A stretch of 64,000 nucleotides of DNA, taken from Procambarus clarkii (lineage: Eukaryota; Arthropoda; Malacostraca; Decapoda; Cambaridae). A program made the translations under genes and the position numbers. The notes beneath the pieces were generated by a model. That model saw nothing but the letters and a program-made list of their open reading frames with translations, searched no databases and was not told the origin of the DNA. The stretch covers positions 19,079,216 through 19,143,215 of the forward strand of contig NC_091173.1 of NCBI RefSeq assembly GCF_040958095.1, given 5' to 3'. Positions within the stretch are counted from its first letter, which is position 1, and each line of letters begins with the position of its first letter. Below are positions 23,841 through 64,000 of this stretch, piece after piece.

Positions 23841-23850
<10 letters not shown>
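23041..23850 (+). mobile_element. Penelope-like element fragment, GIY-YIG domain (plus copy)
   Basis: An open frame at 23080-23475 encodes FKCPLGDCKLQKTQYIGK, then SLSRRLTMHKQQGSIKEH and further conserved residues, ending RSNIEASRNMDQ. GIY-YIG is the endonuclease domain of Penelope-like elements, cutting DNA for target-primed reverse transcription. No reverse transcriptase is present, so the copy is 5'-truncated. About 240 bp of 3' sequence follows, including a hammerhead-like fold at 23667-23719, before (AT)n. Confidence 0.85.
23667..23719 (+). ncRNA. Degenerate hammerhead-ribozyme-like fold in Penelope 3' region
   Basis: Stem I pairs AGTCT (23667-23671) with AGACT (23715-23719). Stem II pairs GTAA (23680-23683) with TTAC (23690-23693). 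Then comes GAAA (23694-23697). Stem III pairs CGCG (23698-23701) with CGCG (23709-23712), followed by TC at the expected cleavage site. Penelope-like elements are known to carry hammerhead motifs. The conserved CUGANGA box is replaced by TTGAAAAT, so this copy is probably inactive. Confidence 0.55.

Positions 23851-23902
<52 letters not shown>
23850..23902. repeat. (AT)n microsatellite at the Penelope 3' end
   Basis: An AT run directly follows the 3' end of the plus Penelope copy and leads into a short ACAC tract. Confidence 0.9.
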
Positions 23903-23906
<4 letters not shown>

Positions 23907-23949
23907 AAAATCACACACACAGACCTTACCAAGTATATAGTTAAATGAA

Positions 23950-26072
23950 ACTACTAAATTGTACTAAAATTAAACATTGTACATGTTTAATTTAAATAAC
24001 TAAAATAACAAATTAAACTAACCACATTGTACTAAATTAAACTATAATACTGTATATATATAGTTTGGGTTCATTTAGTCAAGTGGAGTTGGTATAGTGC
24101 ATTCTTGACAGGTATAGTACAACCAATAACCTGATATTATTGGTTAACATCAATCTAGTCATCAGTTTTCCTAAACGGTAGTACACTGAGTGCCCCCCCA
24201 AAAGATATGTCAGCATTAATATTTGGTGAACCCTTATCCTGTTTTCTGACTGGAGCAACATGAATTGGAAAAGACAACATAAGTAATAGTGTACAACCAC
24301 CACTGCAAGAGGACAGATGGTACAACCCTGAACAGAAACACAATATAAGTATATTGCAAATCCACAGTACAGAATTTATAAACACATACCATACAGCAGA
24401 CAAGACCAAGGACCTCCATAAAAACAGACTGAAGTCAACTGATGTATAAATATAAACCTGCCCCCAGGAAGTAAGGATGGATGTAATCTTTAATATAAGA
24501 ACTTTGACTAAGACATTTTACCTGTGAGGTGCCCCTGAAAATCAAATGACATTACACCTAACAAGAGAAAAGCTGAATAAACACACACGAGGAAAGATTA
24601 TACACAAATCAAATATCGCAGTTATTTACTCTACCCACCACGAGAACCAAACACAAAGATGCCCACCACACCTGACTAATCTTTGTATGTATAGGTTATT
24701 GACCTATGCCTCTTACCTATTTGTATGTACTTGACATAAAAATAGTGGCATAAATCTGCTGTGCCTCAATCTTGCTTGAAAATATATGTTGTGTAATAGA
24801 ATCTACAGTTAACCTCCAACAAATATGAACTAGAAACCCCAAAGCAAGACAGATTATGCAGTTATATTCACAAACAATTTATAATCATGTACCAGAGAAA
24901 ACATTTATTCTCTGCTTTTCTGAGACTATGGATCCCCAAAGCTGGTAAACCTATAATTTATATGATTAGTGAACAAATATACAATATATTTTAACAGCCA
25001 GACAATTTGGAGTCTCAAACTCGTGTTAACATGAGAATACGATGAAAACAATATAATCTATACAAAATAAAATATAAAGATCTGTAAATATCTTTGACAC
25101 TCCAAAATGTCTGCTAATTTAAATATATTGAAGGAAATGACTGAAAACATACATGTATTATCCATTATGATATATACTAATCAGCATTTTGATGGAAAAG
25201 TGCATCAAATCCCTTGCTTATTGTTCCATTCAACATACTTTGATCTTGTTTAATTACTAAATTAAAAAACACGCAATGTCAGCCTTGCAGACACCAGTTT
25301 AAAATTGATCCATCGGACGTTCATGATTGTACGCGCATTCAAATGAACTTCTAATAACAAGTGATGGGACATACTAAAATTTCTAATAATGCAGGTTCCA
25401 ATTCTTGACAAAATTATCGTTGGATACTTAATTTTCTAAACATTTTCTTATTTCAGGTTGGAACCTGTAATGCTTTGTAAGGTAAATGTACTAATAATAT
25501 AAATGATTTAAGATATGGAATATTAGGCAAATCCACATTATTCTTCTGGAAGACAAGTGAATCATTCCATTATAAAAGCAGCTATACATACTCTTAGTTG
25601 AAATCAAACTAACGGAGACACTTGCTACAAAGGCATAGTGCTTGAAGGAAAGACCCCCAATATAAGTGTATTAAATGCCAACTTTTCTAATGTAACCTAC
25701 ATCCTTTCTCAAGGTACTGTATACAGCACACAACTACTGTGCCAAAAGGATGTAGCTTACATCTGAAAATTAGTTTTTTAATACATTTACTATTGGGGCT
25801 TTCCTTCACCATCATAAAAATATTGCAACACTTAACTCAATTATAGCATAACTAATCCTTAATATAGCAAACACTGAAAACTTTCCATTACCCATCACAG
25901 GTAATATAGTAAACAAAATTAATCCTCTTAAAAATAATTAAGTACATTTGCAAGGTTTATCATAAATTTCTCTCTATTCCGATTGCTTAAACAAAAATCT
26001 CGGTATCAATTTTCATTAATCATCCCATCACTACAAACAACACGTGCAAGCAATTATGACCCTGGGTCTCTA
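23950..26072. other. Intergenic AT-rich sequence, includes probable cadherin 3' UTR
   Basis: This is 2.1 kb without any protein-like reading or recognised repeat. The part nearest 26072 should contain the 3' UTR of the cadherin gene, which is transcribed leftwards. I could not place the polyadenylation site with confidence. Confidence 0.5.
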
Positions 26073-60685
<34,613 letters not shown>

Positions 60686-60702
<17 letters not shown>

Positions 60703-60800
60703 CTGCAACACAACAACACTGGTGAGTGTTGCCAACCCCGCACGCTGGCCTCCACAACCTGAAACACTGGTGAGTGTTGCCAGCCCTACCCACTGCAGCC
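60686..60800 (-). repeat. Tandem duplication around the cadherin exon a acceptor
   Basis: The start of the exon (GTGGTGGAGGCCAGC) and its AG acceptor are repeated 56 bp upstream (acceptor GTGTTTCAG, then GTTGTGGAGGCCAGC at 60758), with GGCAACACTCACCAGTG between units. Using the upstream acceptor would add 56 bp and shift the frame. Confidence 0.85.
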
Positions 60801-60879
60801 CGTCCTCTTAAACAAAGGCCAGAGTCCATTCCATGTACCTGCCAAACCCCCTGTTTATGAATGAAAAACGGTTAACACG

Positions 60880-63085
60880 ACTCGTCACAACTGATGACGT
60901 CCGAATACTTCCGGAACAAGTTCTTCGCTGAAGCGAACTTTAGTTCGGACCACAACCCTGTAAATGGGAGTTGTGCACTGGCCGTCGTGGGGTGAGGTTG
61001 TTTGGTAAGGCTGACTACCCTGCCGTGGAGCTGGTGTTCTGTGAGGTACTGGATGTGGACGTGATGTCATCCATGGCATGGCACCATGGATGTGCCACTG
61101 CTCTTCATATCGAGCAGTGGTGAAATTTGCTGCCGCCAAGGATTATCGGGTGTTTTTGAGCCCCTTTGAGGGGCGGTCGTTTCTACTGCCGGACGGTGCT
61201 GGTTCGGTGGTTATCTCCGATCAGAGTGGTGCCCTCACATGCGTCAGTATCCATGGTGCGCCTTTTGAATTCCCGGAGGCACTATTGAACTGATACTTCG
61301 GGCAGTTTGGCACTGTTGTGAGTATGCGGATGAATATGATTTCTTCTGGGCAGTTACAGGGCATATGGAATAGTATCCAGACTCTGGGGATGTGGCTGCA
61401 TTCCGACATCCGGTCTTCTGTGAAACTTATGGGCTTTTACATCCGTGTGTACTATGCACGGCCGCCTTGCACGTGCTTTCGATGTGGATTCTCGGGCCAC
61501 ATGGCTGCTGACTGCTAGACGGCAATCGTCGAGAGAGCCAATCGCTTTCGTGAAGAGGATTTCCCGCTGCTGGTTGTCGACAAGGGTCCAGCGCGTGGGG
61601 CTGTGCAAGTGCCCGTGGATGTCGTGACTTCGCCAGATATAGTATTTAGCGCCTGCGCTGATGGGGTTCGGGCGCCGGATGCTGTGCAGTTGCCAGGTGT
61701 GTTCGGTGTCTGTTGGTGGTGATGCTGGTGCGGGTGCGGCCCGGTCGGAGGCCGTGTCTCTACCTCCGTCTTCTATGGATGTTTCGTCCGGTTCTCCTGT
61801 GACCCCCTGTCTTTGCGTCCTCCACCGCCCTTGTCGCCTGGGCTGCAGGAAGGTGTGAGTTCCAGGCCTCCTGCTGGGATTGGGCCGATTTCCCCATGTC
61901 ATTGCTGCTGCCGAGATCCTGCGGCGTGCCCGGGTCCGGACTCCCAGCGTCTCTAGTGTCTCAGCTTCTGGAAAAGTGGACAGCTCGGACGATTCCTGCC
62001 CGATCCTAAGTGCCTGCGGCTCTTTCCCTGTTGTGGTCTCGGCGGACGCGGCCTGGGCGGATGTGGGGGAGTTTCAGAGTTGTGAGTCGGCTCCTGAGGA
62101 CGTGGTGGCCCATGGTATTAGTGATAGCGGAGGTCCACGCAGCGGATGGTGGTGAGCTCCGTGTTCGTTCCTGTGTCCCCCCTTTCCCCTGTGTCTCTCC
62201 TGTGGTGGGCTCCCTGCTGTAGGGGATTGTACCTCCCATTGAGGTGGATGCTGCGGATCGGGACCTTGTGATGGTTTTACGGAAGGATGTTCGCCAGGGA
62301 GGCCTCGGCTCCTGTGCCCGATGGCTGGACACCCGATGTGCTTGCGTCCCCTTTGGTACCCCCCCCCCTCCCCTGCGGGGGAGGGGCCGGTCAGTTTTTT
62401 TTTTTTTTTATAACGGCGAAGGGGGTAGAGTTGCCTGCACGTCAGTATTGGGATCTCTTTACGGGGAACGGGTGCGGCTGGTTCCTTGGTGCTCATACAC
62501 TATTTGGGTGCAAAGTGCGAAGGTCTTTGTGTATGATGTGCCAGATTTAATGCCTCGGCCTCTGGCGCCGCCGAGGGGGGGGGGGGCGTGTTTCCGATGA
62601 CCTCGTGCTTGCTTGGCAAGCGTTCTGCTTACGTTTTCCGGTGCGGGAGTTTCCGCATAAATATGCGTAGACTCCTTTTGTTATCCCTGTTTCTGTATAT
62701 GTTCCTGTTTATGTGCCCTGTGTATGTTTGTCTGTATGTGTTTGTTTTGTGGGCTGTTTGGTCTTGTTTGGTTGTACTCAGGCACTGTATGTACCGTGTT
62801 GGTGTTTTCTTTGGTTTATGTTCTGTTTATGTGCTTCCCCCTTTGTATATAGTGTCTCTGTATTTTACTGTATTTATGAAGCATGCTTCGCATGTACATT
62901 TCAATACTCTCTGGTCTGTATTTTGTGCATTCTTATAGCTTTGTATTTTGTGTTTGGGTTTCATGTGTTTGTGTGTGTTTTTGTGTGATGTTGTCCATGT
63001 AATATTTTATTATTTTATTGTATTTATTTTATTGTATTTATTTATTGACATGCTCCGCATGTAAATAAAAAAATACAAATAATCG
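60880..63085 (+). mobile_element. Retroelement fragment with zinc-knuckle ORF1, no polymerase
   Basis: The plus strand from 61078 reads YRAVVKFAAAKDYRVFLSPF, later LMGFYIRVYYARPPCTCFRC and CFRCGFSGHMAADC (CX2CX4HX4C zinc knuckle, 61477-61518), the arrangement of LINE ORF1/Gag proteins. Stops and frame breaks occur. Downstream is a GC-rich Ser/Pro region, then a T/G-rich 3' region (62600-63060) ending AAATAAAAAAATACAAAT. No reverse transcriptase is visible. Confidence 0.68.
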
Positions 63086-63267
63086 CCAACAGAACCTAAA
63101 CACCTAACCTAACCAATGCCTAAATATGCATAGTATGCTAATATATAACAGTATTAACTTATATTTGAGATAATTCTAATTTTGAATGAACTGCATGTTA
63201 AGATTGACGAATGCGACTTTTGGGGTCGACCGCTGGATGGAATGGACTCGGTCTGAGGACGGGTAGC

Positions 63268-63321
63268 CCACACTGGCCTCCACCACCTGCAACACAACAA
63301 CACTGGTGAGTGTTGTCAACT
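63268..63321 (-). repeat. Third copy of the cadherin exon a acceptor block
   Basis: TGGCCTCCACCACCTGCAAC and the following CACTGGTGAGTGTTG match 60688-60738 almost exactly. The copy lies 2.6 kb away, beyond the retroelement. Confidence 0.82.
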
Positions 63322-63544
63322 CTGTACATACTATATGCATACTGGAACACTTGATGATATACTGGACTTGTACACAAGAATGATTATGTAATGCATCAGT
63401 TATAAAGGGAATGTGATGTAACTATAACCTGAGCTTGTGAGAGCACCTTAATCACCTTCAGTGGTTAAGTGCTAATAACACACTAGTTTCTATAGCAGCT
63501 AACTTACCCTGTCAAAGTAGGAGAGACATAAATGTATATATATA

Positions 63545-63720
63545 GGACAATGTCAGACCACGAAGGAAGGATTAAGACAGGAATTTCATCAAGTAATTTC
63601 GTATTTAATAATATATCTTTAGAAGGATCCTTCTTAATCCTTCTGAAGATGTATTATTAAATACGAAAGTACTCAAGGAAATTCCTGTCTTAATCCTTCC
63701 TTCGTGGTCTGACACTGTCA
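63545..63720. mobile_element. Near-perfect palindrome element (CCACGGAGG family), copy 4
   Basis: The arms run GACAATGTCAGACCACGAAG ... to the inverse, with AAGGATCCTTCTTAATCCTT at the centre. It is followed by ACATCACGTGTTAATTTCTT and an (AC)n-(AT)n tract (63755-63858). Confidence 0.82.
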
Positions 63721-63762
63721 CATTGTACATCACGTGTTAATTTCTTTGTGATTTACACACAC

Positions 63763-63864
<102 letters not shown>

Positions 63865-64000
63865 TATATTATGTGTGTGAATACAGGACATGAGTCAGCT
63901 GGTCAGAATTGCATTTCACCTTTGTAAACGCACATAAATAACTAAAAAGACACCTCGAATACTGTTTATGTAGGACAGACGTAAACTTGTATATTTAGGT

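Noticed and set aside
61354..61902. Minus-strand 182-codon frame
   Set aside because: It overlaps the zinc-knuckle ORF1 on the plus strand, which has a clear motif; the minus frame is Arg/Pro-rich with no motif.

Overview
This is a eukaryotic, intron-rich and very repeat-rich window, most likely from a decapod crustacean and possibly a freshwater crayfish. That placement is an inference. It rests on TTAGG-type (arthropod telomere-like) motifs inside mobile elements, abundant (AT)n, (AC)n and (GT)n arrays, Tigger, Penelope and LINE remnants and tRNA-derived SINEs of a type I associate with decapod genomes, and an arthropod-type classical cadherin. Nothing in the window is bacterial or viral.

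Two large protein-coding genes converge tail to tail. Gene 1 (+ strand, about 12-19812) is the C-terminal part of a large armadillo/HEAT-like protein, best matched from memory to rotatin (RTTN), a centriole/cilium protein. Fourteen exons keep one continuous frame of 1637 codons, ending in a 2.06-kb terminal exon. The 5' part lies outside the window. Gene 2 (- strand, 60702 down to 26073) is the 3' part of a classical cadherin of the CadN (type III-like) architecture. In order it encodes the last cadherin repeats, the primitive classic cadherin domain, EGF-LamG-EGF-LamG-EGF, a transmembrane helix and a cytoplasmic tail with a catenin-binding-like motif. Eighteen exons join in phase to 1450 codons plus a stop. 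The N-terminal exons lie beyond the right side of the window.

Layout: 0-20 kb holds the RTTN-like exons, with introns carrying a 190-bp repeat, Tigger-like DNA transposons, a degenerate LINE RNase H fragment and a hairpin repeat. 20-26 kb is intergenic: palindromic foldback elements sitting in (AT)n, a 30-bp minisatellite, and a head-to-head pair of Penelope-like GIY-YIG fragments with a decayed hammerhead-ribozyme-like fold downstream. 26-51 kb holds most cadherin exons, with a TTAA-flanked piggyBac-like element, SINEs and LINE fragments in introns. 50.6-60.5 kb is a single cadherin intron almost filled by minisatellites with 23-, 37- and 39-bp units and a long (GT)n. 60.3-60.8 kb is a cadherin exon whose two splice boundaries have both been tandemly duplicated. 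60.9-64 kb is a further intron or flank with a zinc-knuckle ORF1-type retroelement and another palindromic element.

The most unusual signals are structural. A 37-bp minisatellite is built from a cadherin exon's own 5' splice site. A 145-bp tandem duplication covers the transmembrane exon and its donor site. A displaced partial copy of a LamG exon lies in a nearby intron. A hammerhead-like fold follows the Penelope fragment. Exon boundaries were inferred by reading frame, splice consensus and phase agreement only, with no transcript or database evidence.
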